A stretch of 64,000 bases of DNA from contig OZ020525.1 in the NCBI GenBank assembly GCA_963971425.1, positions 1,550,001 to 1,614,000 of the forward strand. The letters are read 5' to 3'. The notes beneath the pieces are model-generated. The model was not told where the DNA came from. It worked only from the letters and a program-made list of their open reading frames with translations, and made no database searches. The position numbers were made by a program, and so were the translations under genes. This DNA comes from Bryoerythrophyllum caledonicum. Taxonomy: Eukaryota; Streptophyta; Bryopsida; Pottiales; Pottiaceae. Below are positions 24,944 through 36,347 of this stretch, one piece after another (the stretch's first letter is position 1; each line of letters starts with the position of its first letter).

Positions 24944-25364
24944 ATGGCTACCCCTATGGAGTCCATGCAATGCTTTGATCGCAAGAAGACAATTGTGGCT
25001 GTCACCTACTGCAAAGAAGGGGTGTGGCCTCATCATTATCGAGCTTGTCAAGCCGAAGATTCAACGCTACAAGGCCTTCAAGCCCGTGGTGCTCCTCGAT
25101 CAGTGAAAGTTTGTCACAGTTGACATGTGCATCCACGTCAAGGATAGACGTCATACCTCGCAGATTTACGCCATCCACCAGAGCATTGCAAAGGCGCTCG
25201 TTGCCTACTTCCAAAAGTACGTCAATCAACAATCCAAAAAGGAAATAAAGGATGAACTCCTAAGGTACAACCGCACCTTGCTTGTGGCCGACCGCTGCCA
25301 TTGCGAGTCCAAGAAGTTCGGAGGTTGTGGTGCCCGCTCTCGCTTCCAGAAGACTTATTGTTAA
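24944..25364 (+). pseudogene. Processed pseudogene of cytosolic ribosomal protein uS9 (RPS16)
   Basis: uS9/S16 is a small-subunit ribosomal protein. The sequence starts at ATG 24944 with MATPMESMQCFDRKKTIVAV and continues with TYCKEG. A deletion and frameshift then remove the GLIKLNG-type segment. It resumes in another frame with IELVKPKIQRYKAFKPVVLL and meets an in-frame TGA at about 25104. After this come [52 protein letters not shown] and a C-terminal RFQKTYC where functional genes end in RFQKSYR. The whole coding length is collinear with no introns, which indicates reverse transcription of an mRNA. No poly(A) tract is preserved right after it. It cannot encode a working protein. Confidence 0.88.
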
Positions 25365-28300
25365 TCCCTGAAGGCCCTAGTGTACCTACGAGGTACAATA
25401 TTTTTCACTTTGTTTGAAATTATCTTTCAATCCGTATGGTCAAAATTCACAAAATTTTAAGCATATTATCTAATGAAAATTTAGAAGAAGATCCCGCAGT
25501 TACATTCTCATAAAGTTCATCTTGGCAAATAATAATCAACCGAGTAGAGATTCCTCTTAAACACCTTGGGCCTTTAGGGATTAAACAATAGTTGTGGTGG
25601 CGATGGTGTTCTAAGGTTGGATGACCTATCTTACATGGATTATGTTCTCACTAGTACTAATTGCAAGTCTGCTGTGTTTTTTTGAGGGTTTGAATTTTGT
25701 GTAAAAACCCTACTGTTTATGTGCTTGTTTTTTTTCTTCTAAATTTCTGCTTACCAGGTTTTGAGAGCTTTCGTCTCTACATTCATAGGATTGTAATCAC
25801 GTGATAGCTTATCCACTCTTCCTCAACTCTAGTTTCATCCCATCGGTTCTTTTGACTTTGCTATTGACTACTTTCCTTAGTGTTTGTAGTTCTTCACCTC
25901 AATTAGATATATAGATTGCTTCCAAATATATCTTCATCTTAGTCTAGAATTTCATTCTCATACAAGGACATGTAATCGTAGTACATCAATGAGCCTTTGG
26001 ATGTTTTTTTTTGGTATGTTGTTTGGCAATACTAATGAAGAAGCACCTAATTAGGCTAAAATTAGATTTTTCTAAGGGATGGAATCAGATATAATCATGT
26101 TTCAGTATATGTTTCAAATTTGGAGAAGAAATTGAATGACACTTGGCTCACGTTTTCGTAAAAACTATGTAGGTTTTCTACCACAATTTCAAATTTCAAA
26201 CTGATTTTCGTTGAGATTATTCAATTTTAGAGTTGTGCAAGAGGTGAGTCCATTTTTGCACATTCTAGACCATAATCTCAATATGTTATTTGAGGAAGCA
26301 GTCTAGAGTCATAACTTCTTACATCTTAATTATGATGCTTTTGAGGTGGCCAATTTGGGGTGCCTACCCTAATGTATTGTATTTCTACGTGTGGAAAATT
26401 TAGGTTTTGAAGGCCCTTCAACATGTTCCATTGTGTGTAGGGATTGAATAATATAATATTTTAATTTTGGTTTTGTGAGTGTGACTTAGAATTTGACTTG
26501 ATTTATAAATTGGAGTTAAATTGGCAAATTTATGGCATGGAAGATTGAGTGTTTTCTTTTTGTATTATCCCTTTGTTTTGGAACCTTTCAAGTGACTAAA
26601 ATATGCACACCTATAGGGTTGTTTCACTTGAGCAAAATACTTCCTTATTATTCTACAAAGAAATTCTACCAGTCTATTTTAAAGATAGACTTACAAAATG
26701 AAGGTTTTTTGATTTGATGAAAATATTTGTGAATAGATGTTATCCAATTGGATATTCATACTAATATCCTTTTGATATTAGAAGTCATTTTTAATATTTT
26801 AGTAAGATACCTTTTTAAAAAATTCCTTATACCATGGTACTACTTTTTTTTTGAATGGGCAACTTTTTATTTGCTTCCGTTATCTAACTTATGGTTCAAA
26901 AGTCACAAAAAAGTTTTAGTGACAATGACAAATAGTGCAGCAAATCTCTAATCAACCCTTAATTCAATAGAAATTCAAGTTTTAGCCCAATTTTCTTTGT
27001 TCTCTATCCTCTTGGAAAGGAAATGAAGATCTTTGCATCTACTGTGGGAATTTGAGTTTTTAAAATAAAAGAAGAAAATGGTATATGCAAAATTTGTTAG
27101 TGAATTGTTAATTCTTGGCATATAGTTTAATTCTAAGATTTTAAGGAACATATAAGAGTGGTTTCATGCATAAACCATTTCTTGCATTAGCCAATCATAT
27201 TGTAGCTAGAAGAGCACTCTGTGTGATCCCCGGCCCCATGTATGAGATATTGGTCTCTTTTATAATATAAGATTTGACTGTATACGCGACAGATACTGAT
27301 GTGACCTTTGGTTGTAAAAGTTCGTTGATGTGTCTTTCTCTATTCTTTGCGCATAGGACCTTTTAGAGACACTACCTTAGGTAGAATCTGCTACTCGGAA
27401 AGGCCTGCAAGCAATTATTTTTCATGTTGAGTTTGGATTGAGACAGGATTGCGTTGTGTTGATTCTTTGGTGGGGACACCGACTGCAGTCTCTGAATAGG
27501 TAGCGGTCAAGATTCAATAATAACTAGGTTTAGACGTCAACACAAACACATGGATTGAAGCATGGATGGAATCGATGAGTGAAGATTGAGAGAGAAGTAC
27601 AGTGTGGAAAGCAATAGCACAAATACAAGAGGTGCACGATCGTGTGGCAGCAAAGATTTAGAAGTTCGGTGATTTGGTAGATGAAGCATTTTTTACACCG
27701 CCCAACTACCTATAATCAACGACCTCATTTCAATCACAGACTTCCATTGTTGTGTGCTAGAGCAAGTGTCGAATCCTCTATCACATGATTCTAAGCACAA
27801 TTGCCCTAGGCCAACGCCGTGCTACCGTGAAACCATGAACCTAGAGTTGGAGGATTTGAATTGGAATTGCACCACCATAGTATCTTGAGAAGCTTCATAT
27901 CTAACAACGCTCTTTCAACACACCCTAGGAAACATCAACTCAGATCTAGAAGGTAATCCATCAGCACGGATGCCAACAATTGCAACACGCACTACCTTGA
28001 AGGCGTTAGTGGAGATTATCCCTCCGCATGTACCATGCTCTCCGATCTTCAGCAAATGAGAATAACTTCTCAACAAAGGAGCATTATAGCATCTTCTAAG
28101 CGGTACTAGTGCTATCACTTGCACCAGATCATGAAGGACCCTCACTCCATAGCAAGAGGCCAACACTCTTCCTCCAACTTGTAAGCTTTATTAAAACAAA
28201 ATCCTTTAAAGGTTGGAGAAATAATCTTTGTGTTATGCCAGAGACAATTAAGCTACTACACGTAGTTGAGTGAGACATTAATTACAAGGATAACAAAGGC

Positions 28301-30309
28301 TTTGGCATTCACAACATCTTATTGGCTCTTCAAGACGAGCACAATCAATATTAGTTATGAGCCCGACAAATAATAATTGAAGAATTCTCTGAGCGAGGAG
28401 CGACTCTTTTCGATAGGAAGTATTCGCCATTGATATGCAGTTGTTGTGGTCTCCTTGGAATCCATCTCCAACTCATCCTAAATATCCCCACCCGTGCTAA
28501 GTGATCGTCTGTTCGATTCTTTCATTTCTTCTAATTTCACGCTATGAAAGGAGGAGAGCAAAGACTCGACAAGCTAAGCATATCAAGAGCTCCTACGACA
28601 ATGTCACTCATGGAGACACCAAGCTCTAGCTCGTAATTTGTCACCGCAAAGGGCTTTGGGGGCTAAGTGCAGCGTTGTAAGGTCACTCTACTCCGATCAA
28701 ACTCGCTGCTCAAAGAGGAATCCACGCCACCTTTGGCAACATAGATGTTACAACAACACCTTCTCAAAATGTTTTAAGTTGAAGTCATAGACATACTACT
28801 TGAGGACAACGTCATGCACACAATTTGGTCCATCATGGATATGGAAGATTCTGAGTCTTGGCTTCCAGCTCTGGCCGCAAATAGAGTACCGGCCCTGATT
28901 AGTTGTAATTGATCTATAATTAATGAGATTGCATGCTCCAGCTGTTGAAGAGGATCAAACTTGGGATGCGGGCGAAGGCTTGCAGATATGCATATCTCAT
29001 GTCATGCTAGATCTGGTCATAGATCTACCACTTTGTCACGTGCATAGGCAATGAATGCAGCTAGGTTGAGCTTGTTCAACTGTTTGGTTTTAATTAGCTT
29101 TGAGAATTGGAGATGTAAAGCATGACTTCTTCGTTGGCAAAGTGGTGATTGCCTCCCTCTCACATTAAATTTGATGGCAGCAAACAAATGAAGTGCATAA
29201 TTGTTGTATTTTCTTAACTGGTTCTCAACTGGTTCAGGTTCTCTTCTCTTGTTTTTCTTCCCTCCATATACATTTGTTGCTTTTTGTTGTTTGTTCTTCC
29301 TTTTTATGGTTTTATGTTTTCATCATAATTTTTAGTGAATATCCAGATGTCTAATAAATATGTAGAGTTATATCCAGTTCATGTCTAGTTTTGTTCGGAT
29401 TCTTTACTGATATATCTAGTAATTGTCCAGATTTCCTGTTAACGTCCTGTTACTGTCTGTGTTCAGTTACTAGTATTTGTTTAACATACATGGATGACCT
29501 TTGACCAAACAACATCCCCATTCCATCTCATTGTTGCAGAACTGCGAAATGTTTGGATTTGGAACTTACCTCAGTAACACTGGACTATCCCCCTTTTGAC
29601 GTAGGATCAGTCCTCTGATCCAGATGTGGACAAGTCTTAGCTGCACGCTGTCTCCTTCAGTGTATCGTCTCCTAGACCATTGCTCCAAGGTTCCAATGCC
29701 AATACCTCGGTCATGACCGGTGTGCGGGGGTCATAGTCAGAAGTGTTGGGCGCGTCACTGTCAGTTTGCTGCTGAGGTCGAGGTGCAGACACGTATGGCT
29801 CCAAACTGGAGAATGATGGTGCTCCGCTATCTGCGCTTGTGTCCCTTCTTTCTGCTGCAGAAACTGGATCTGCTTGTGGAGAGTCCAAATGTAGTCTTCT
29901 AGACTGGTGCAACTCCAACGCCGGGATTGTAATCATGGACGTTTCCCTATTGCGCGGGATTGGTCGGGGAAGGTTTTGATTAGGGTGATAGGAGTCTAGA
30001 CACTCCACATGTAGTGAGATGCCCCTCTGAAATTCTTCGGTTGTGAGATGGTCGCAGTCGGAAGGGTTGTTTGGGGCAGCCTAGAAGGCTTCTTCCTCTG
30101 CAAAGCCTCGGTAGTGACGATTGCCAACGTAGCGGTCAAAGTCTACAATGGTTTGTTCTAGTGTCCGCTATGCGTCACTGTTGGGCTCGTTGTTCTTCCT
30201 GGACCCCATCCACTTGTCGCTAAGCAACTATATGGATATGTGACAATTATTGTAGTAAGTGTCACAAGTGTTGGAAAACACTGTCCATCTCTAGACTGGA
30301 TGGTGCTGT
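25365..30309. other. About 5 kb of AT-rich DNA without recognisable genes
   Basis: Open frames at 26532-26951, 27915-28166 and 29637-30008 are present but show no domain that I recognise. The last one (minus strand, 123 codons, rich in S, P, D and R) might be a remnant of an element coding region. The stretch probably consists of old transposon remains. Confidence 0.35.
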
Positions 30310-30570
30310 AGGGGTATATGTCTAGGATCTCTACTGGACGTTACTACATGCGGATATGTCCAGGGTACGTGCTGAACTTTCTCCAGTCGGGTATCACGTG
30401 GATATCTGTCGGGCGTCACTCCAGTAGGGTATCCCCAAGGTATGTGTTGGACGTCACTTTCAACAGAGTATCATCGGGTATCCTCGAGACTTCACTCCAA
30501 CATGGTATCGCCAGGGTCTCCTCCGGACTTCACTCTAGCAGAGTATCGCCAGGGTATCTTTCGGACTTCA
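30310..30570. repeat. Degenerate minisatellite split by the CACTA insertion (left part)
   Basis: Imperfect units of about 38-45 bp carry the pieces GGTATCGCCAGGGT and GGACTTCACTCCAGCAG. The array continues after the transposon at 43639-43745 in the same orientation, so the transposon landed inside one unit (GGACTTCA|CTTCAGC). Confidence 0.85.
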
Positions 30571-30880
30571 CACTACGACAGATTGCTACCTTTATGACTG
30601 GGAAAATATGACTGGGGATGACAGGCGACTAGAGGCAGTCACATTTTTTTTGGTCGAAACTGTTGGTGGCAATCTAATTTGAGAATATGACTGGCAGTCA
30701 TATTCTGCAGTCATATTTGCCAGCTGTACCGTATAAAATGCATGGGAGGGTCGTATACCTTCGTAGGGAACAAATGGGAACGATCGTAGGGAACGTCTAG
30801 TCATATTTTCACAGCGGTCATATTTTGCAGTCATATTTTTTCTGTAGTCATATTTTTTTTTTTTTGGGCAGCCCAATATT
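30571..30880. repeat. CACTA left terminal and subterminal repeats
   Basis: The 25-bp terminal inverted repeat is followed by repeated motifs in both orientations (AATATGACTG, CAGTCATATT, GTCATATTTTGCAG) up to about 30850, and then a T-run. In En/Spm elements such subterminal motifs bind TNPA. Confidence 0.85.
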
Positions 30881-31326
30881 ATATACACTGCCCTAGGCAG
30901 TTTACATGTATTTTGGCCCTCCCAATCACTGCATAGTATGAGGATTTAGTGTATTTAGTTAGTAAAAATGATTCATGTCCCAAATTGAGTAATTCTAAGG
31001 TGCCTTACCATTATTAGAATTGTCCATGAATATAATTTGAAAAGATGATGATTAATTTTTTGTTTAATTCAGCTAACTGGGGGGGGGGTTACATTGGCAT
31101 GGAATATGGAAAAGAGCGGTTGCTCAGTTTATAATTTTGAGCATGCATGTCGTAATGGTTTTCAATTGGCTTGAAAATGGTGCATATTGGTTACAGAGGT
31201 TTAAGTGCATGTTTATTATCTGCCCAAGCCGTGAGGTTGCTGATTAAATATGCATATGTGAATATATGTATACATAGATATGGCAACGACTGAAATGTAT
31301 AGAACTGTCAATGATTGAACCGAGAC

Positions 31327-34300
31327 TCAATCCTCCTCTGAGTCGCTGTACTCTAAATCATCTACCGATGTGTCATCCTCTCTGAGGCGTTCTAATGTTG
31401 TGGCGACCACCTCTGGGGCTACTTCCACCGCACCAACCAGAATAGGTGTCTGTGCTATCGAATCCGAATCTAGGCTCGTAGATTTCAGTCCGGGAAAGTC
31501 ACACGCTCTACCCAATGATATGCATTGGACTTCATCCGAGAAGTGGTGTTTGGAGAATGACCGAGCTCCTCTCGGTTCTTTGCGCATCACAACTTCCCAT
31601 CCACGCTTCGCCAAGTCTGGTGCAAAAAAAACTTGTTCGATGTGGAGGGGAAAGGCAAATGACTGTGCAGAGTATGGGATCAATCTCTGAAAGTTAACGG
31701 TGCTGAAACCGTAATCGTCGCGCTTCATGGTGGCGCCATCTCCTCTCATGTTTGCAACCACCCAATTGCAATATAGGACCACCACCTCAAACTGTCCATA
31801 GTCCACTGATAGTATTTCCTCCACCCACCCCACATACTCCAACTGTGCAGCCCTAAGATTTGTATCCTTTGTACCCGCGCGACAAAGTTGACCAAAGGTA
31901 GCGGCTACTCCAGAGTCTGTGGTTGTGAGTTGCGCCTCTGCACTCCGCACCCGTAGGTGGTTTCCAAATGCATACATGGACCGATACGACTTGGCTTCGT
32001 CCGATGGAGGTACCATCAAGGCCAATACGTCGGTAGGGACCTGCTCGTCTCCATCTTGTACAGCTCGTAACACAGCCTTTGGAAACCAGACATGGAAATC
32101 TTCATCACACATCTCTGACGGGTAGGCTGTCCTACCCTTCCGCTTCTTGCGCCTGTACTCGTGTCGCTCCGCTTCACGACGTGCCATGTCATCTTCGTGT
32201 CGCCTGTAGGATAGAAGAGTTATTTATGGTCCAGTGCACCTTCACAAAATTGTCTAAGAGTAGAAGGTAATATGTAGCTGACTGTGGTCGGTCTTGGCAA
32301 CAACTACATCATTGGGTGCAGTCACAGCCAACAGTGAAGGCAAACAGTGATGTCACTAGAAGCAGACGTCAACATTTATGGGCAGTCATTGATATCACGA
32401 GGAGTCGTCGTAAACATCACTGAAGGTAGTCATGAATATCATCAACATCACTGGATACAGTTATACTAGGTATAGTCGCAGTCATATTCTACGTAAGCCA
32501 TAGTGATGTTAACTCACCTGCGCCAATCTTCCAATGGCGCCGCGTTATTCACCACGAACTCGTGAATCCATCCCCGAAGGTTAACTGACAATCTGCGTGG
32601 ACGCTCGTTGCCTTCAAGTATCTCGTCGTACATGGACGGGTCTTCTTTATCATCCCACACTCTTCGTGTAGTAGTCGTATACTCTTGCATATACTCGGTG
32701 CAAAATCCCAATGCTTGTACTACAGCATAGCCTTCAGCCATGCTGCCTTCTGGTTGACATCGATTTCGAACGTAGCCTTTGAGTGTCTTCAAATACCTCT
32801 CTATAGGGTACATCCATCGCGTATGCACGGGTCCACAAATTTCAATTTCCTCTACAAGGTGTATAACCAAGTGACTCATAATGTCAAAGAACGACGGCGG
32901 GAACTCCTTTTCCAACATGCATAAAACGATGGCCGCTTCGCATCTCATATCTTCTATTGCCTTGGGATCAATGGACTTAGCACATATCCGCCGAAATACC
33001 CGGCTCAACATTATTATTGCCGTACGAACTTCCTTGGCCATTGTAGTGCGCACACATAGTGGCAACACTTGCTGGAGAAGGACATGGTAGTCATGTGATT
33101 TCAGACCTTTGATACTCCCATCCATGCTAACACGCTTCTTTAGCTGCCCAACGTACTGAGATGGGGTTCGCAAGGAACGCACTTGGTTTACAAAGACCTG
33201 TCGCTCTTCTTTCGTAAGAACATACGATGAGCGAGGTAATATGACGCTGCCGGGTTTCTTACCTTGTACAGGCCATAGATGTTTGCGTATCCCCGCTTCC
33301 TTCATATCGAGGCGGGCTGCAAGGGTGTCCTTCTCTCCAAATATGGTCTTCATGATATTCTCAGCGATGTTTTTTTCACAGTGCATGACATCCAACGTGT
33401 GTTGGATTAGAAGATCCTGTACAGTGACTCCGGTCAGTCACAAATTAGATTCCATGAAGTACAGCAACAACTATATTTAGTCACATTCCACAGTATTTGA
33501 CTGCACATTGAGTCCTAAACATTAGTGCCAATGAAACTGATTATCACTATGCACAGTCATAATGTAGAGTCCACGCAACATAACATCACTACATACTGTC
33601 ATGTCACACTACAACAGTGCGTTAGACACACGTACTTTCCAATACGGAAGGTCAAAGAGAGATGTCCTTCTCTTTACTCCATGTTCATGTATAGGGTCTG
33701 GCATCTGTCCTCCTTCGTTTTCGCGGTTATTTCTTGTCCACTGTTGTCGCTCATTCGCGAAGTGCAATTGCTCTCGACCGCTCATCCTTCGTGGTGGAGG
33801 TCTCATGTTGGGTTGGCCATCAAAATTGGCCCTTTGTCGTCTCCATTGGTGCGCCATTGGCAAATGCCGTCTATGCCCAAGGTAGACATTCTTCTTCAGT
33901 GCCTTTGAGCGCCGAGTTACTACATTGGGGCCACACACGGTACACGCCTTATGTCCTTTTGTGACTTGGCCAGAAATCAATCCATATGCCGGGAAGTCGT
34001 TCACCGTCCACAATAACATGCCCCGGAGTTTGAATGTATTGTTGATAGAGTTTCTTTGTGATCCATCTACGCAATCGGTCCCTTTCCACAGCTCTTGTAG
34101 CTCTTCCATTAATGGTGCTAGGTACACATCCACATTTTTATCCGTCACGCTCTCTTTTCCGGGTATCAGTAACGTGAGCATCATGAAGAAGTTTTTGGTC
34201 ACTAGCCAAGGGGGAAGATTGTAGTTTAGCATGACCACGGGCCACGTTGAGTGGCTAAGGCTTTGGTTCCGAAACGGGTTAACACCATCTAGTGCCAAGC

Positions 34301-35210
34301 CTAGCCTAACATTACGTTCTTCATTTGCAAACTCAGGCCATCTATTATTCACGTGATTCCATGCCTTTGAGTCAACCACAGATCTCATAACCTTGTCATT
34401 GCTTTTTCCGCCTACGTGCCATTTCATGAGCTCTGCCAAACGTGTGCAACTGTACATTCTTCGCAAACGAGGGATCAATGGGAAGTGTCTCAATACTTTG
34501 ACAGGTATTGTGGTGGAGTTGTCTACATACCGGGATTTGTAGCAAACAGGGCACGCCGTTGCATCCTCTAAATCTTTCCGAAATAAACAGCACCCATCTC
34601 TACACGCATGTATAGAGTCGTAGGACAACCCCAATTTCATCAACATACACTTTGCCTCGTAAAATGTTTTCGGAAGTGTGTTGCCCTTGGGCAATATTGT
34701 CTCCCGTAATAACTTCAACAACTCGTCCACAAATTTGTTTGGTACGCCAAATGTGGTGCAACAAACAAGTAGCATGAGCGTGGAGGTGAGACGGTTGGAA
34801 GAGCTCCCTACATAAAGTGGAGTCTTCGCATCGCGTAATAGGATGTCCACGGCTATGCCGCTAGGGTCGTTCATGTTCATGGTTGTCCCTCTTGATTCCA
34901 TGGGGTTGTTGCGTTCCTCCGTCTCGTCATCGCTACCTTCGTTGTCACTCGGTACGAAGCCATCCTCCGGGCAGTGCGCAGCTTCAAGTACCACATCATC
35001 AACTCCGTCATCATGAGTTGGGATTGTCTCGCTCCCCCCTAAGTTGACATTGTCATACTTGTTGAAGCAATCTGCCACCATGCGCAAAACATCTACTTCT
35101 CCAACTTCTCCGCCGTCCAATGTATGATTAGACTCAGACTCGCTATCTTCACCATTGCGCTCTATATTTTGGACCAAATTCAGGGGGCTGTACTCATCCT
35201 GCAAATTCAT
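31327..35210 (-). CDS. TNP2-type CACTA transposase
   Basis: This is the catalytic (TNPD-like) transposase of the element. Three exons (35210-33636, 33416-32518, 32203-31327) splice in phase to 1,116 residues with no stop. Exon 1 has an acidic leader and then the transposase domain: WPVVMLNYNLPPWLVTKNFF, LLIPGKESVTDKNVDVYLAP, a DFPAYG segment, and an upstream Cys-rich stretch CRDGCCLFRKD...CPVC. The exon 1/2 junction reads LPYWK|DLLIQHTLDVMHCEKN, a conserved TNP2 sequence. The second part of exon 2 corresponds to the DUF4218-like region (SHLVIHLVEEIEICGPVHTR, then RYLKTLKGYVRNR). Exon 3 carries the DUF4216-like block (YVGWVEEILSVDYG, then DDYGFSTVNFQRLIPYSAQS) and an acidic tail. ATG 35210 gives MNLQDEYSP. 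Confidence 0.92.
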
Positions 35211-35444
35211 CCACGTGCATGACAAGTGTGTCCATGTGTTAAGTGTTGTTCACACAAAGAAGGTACTCATTGAAGACGTGCTGTGCAAAATATGACTGAC
35301 AGTAATCACATTACAGGAGTGAATAGTGACTGTTTGTAGTCATCTTGAAAACAACTTGACTGATACTAGTCATATTACATAGACATGCACCGATTGTAGT
35401 TCTGCCGTTCAGGCCTCAACTAGTCTTTCATTATATTTACTCAT

Positions 35445-36347
35445 TTACCACACAGTGCTCTGATGTAGGAAGTAATGCGCATAGAGTTCTTCTCCAGCCC
35501 TGATGTCCCTTGTTGCGATGGTAATCACATATCCCCATTCCGAAGTGTTCCACGGTTTAGGAAACATGCGAAACTCCCACACAACATTTCCTATCTCACT
35601 GCGCCCAATGGAACTATTAATGAATCCAGCGACATTCCCTTTCACTACATCTCCGTCAATGTACAAGTCCGACTCCGCACGCATCACGTACGACTTCATT
35701 CGAGGTTGTGCCTTGCTCAATATTTTGTATTCTGCCGAGGTGTATTGTGGTCCTACGAAAGGAAGCAGTTCCTCACCCTCTCTGGCGGGTTGCATTGCAA
35801 ATAGACCCCAACCCATGAAGCCAAATTTGGACACCTTCACTTCCCAATCTCTTTTCCAATATGAAAATCGTGTTAGCTTTGGAATGAGCCCGTCGCACCA
35901 TTGTCCGTCGTACACATCTGAACGCCACTTTTGCAAGCGACTGACTCTTGCGGATGTAGGTGTGGATATGGCGTGATCGGAGGATTTTTTTTGACTTAAG
36001 AACGTTGTCAGTGATTTTAAACATGCTGATCTGACAACGGGTCTCCACCGATCCTACATAATTAATGAACACAAACTTTTAAACCCTACAACAGTACATA
36101 GAACCACATCGCTTTAATTTAGAAGGACTGGTTGGTTGCAATCACTTACCAAGATCGATGCTGTAAAAACGGGGTCCCTTTTTCTACTACGAAGATGCTT
36201 CCGAATTGCGGCTCGATCAAGAACTTTCCCTCCTGCACATTCAGTGCATGGACATGGGTATTTTGTTAATCGCAAGGTATCCGCTTGAATCTCTTCCTCT
36301 TGCCATAATTGTAGATGCTTTAAGCATTGGAGCTCCCCTTCTTCCAT
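35445..36347 (-). CDS. SET-domain protein fused to a transposase-associated-like Cys segment
   Basis: The likely role is a lysine methyltransferase carried by the transposon. Two exons (36347-36150 and 36053-35445, joined in phase 0 at ATCTTG|gtaagt and tatgtag|GATCGG) encode 268 residues. Exon 1 contains CPCTEC and a following RKHL, like the transposase-associated domain found at the start of many CACTA transposases. The SET domain covers about residues 140-262. It has GWGLFA (147-152), IDGDVVKGNVAGFINSS at the usual NHS position, and IATRDIRAGEELYAHY at the place of the catalytic ELTYDY-type motif. No pre-SET or post-SET cysteines are seen. It lies 234 bp upstream of the transposase on the same strand. 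I tested joining it to the transposase by splicing, but the phases do not agree, so it appears to be a separate gene. Catalytic activity and substrate are unknown. Confidence 0.8.

Noticed and set aside
26532..26951. Two tandem hydrophobic open frames
   Set aside because: AT-rich composition gives Phe/Leu/Ile-rich frames; no conserved motif, codon bias or splice pattern.
29637..30008. 123-codon minus-strand open frame
   Set aside because: Low-complexity Ser/Pro/Asp-rich, with no start context or family resemblance; it cannot be supported as a gene.
35210..35445. SET protein spliced to the TNP2 transposase as one polyprotein
   Set aside because: The only good donor before the SET stop (GTGTG|gtaaat) is phase 2, while the acceptor before DEYSPL is phase 0; the frames do not join.
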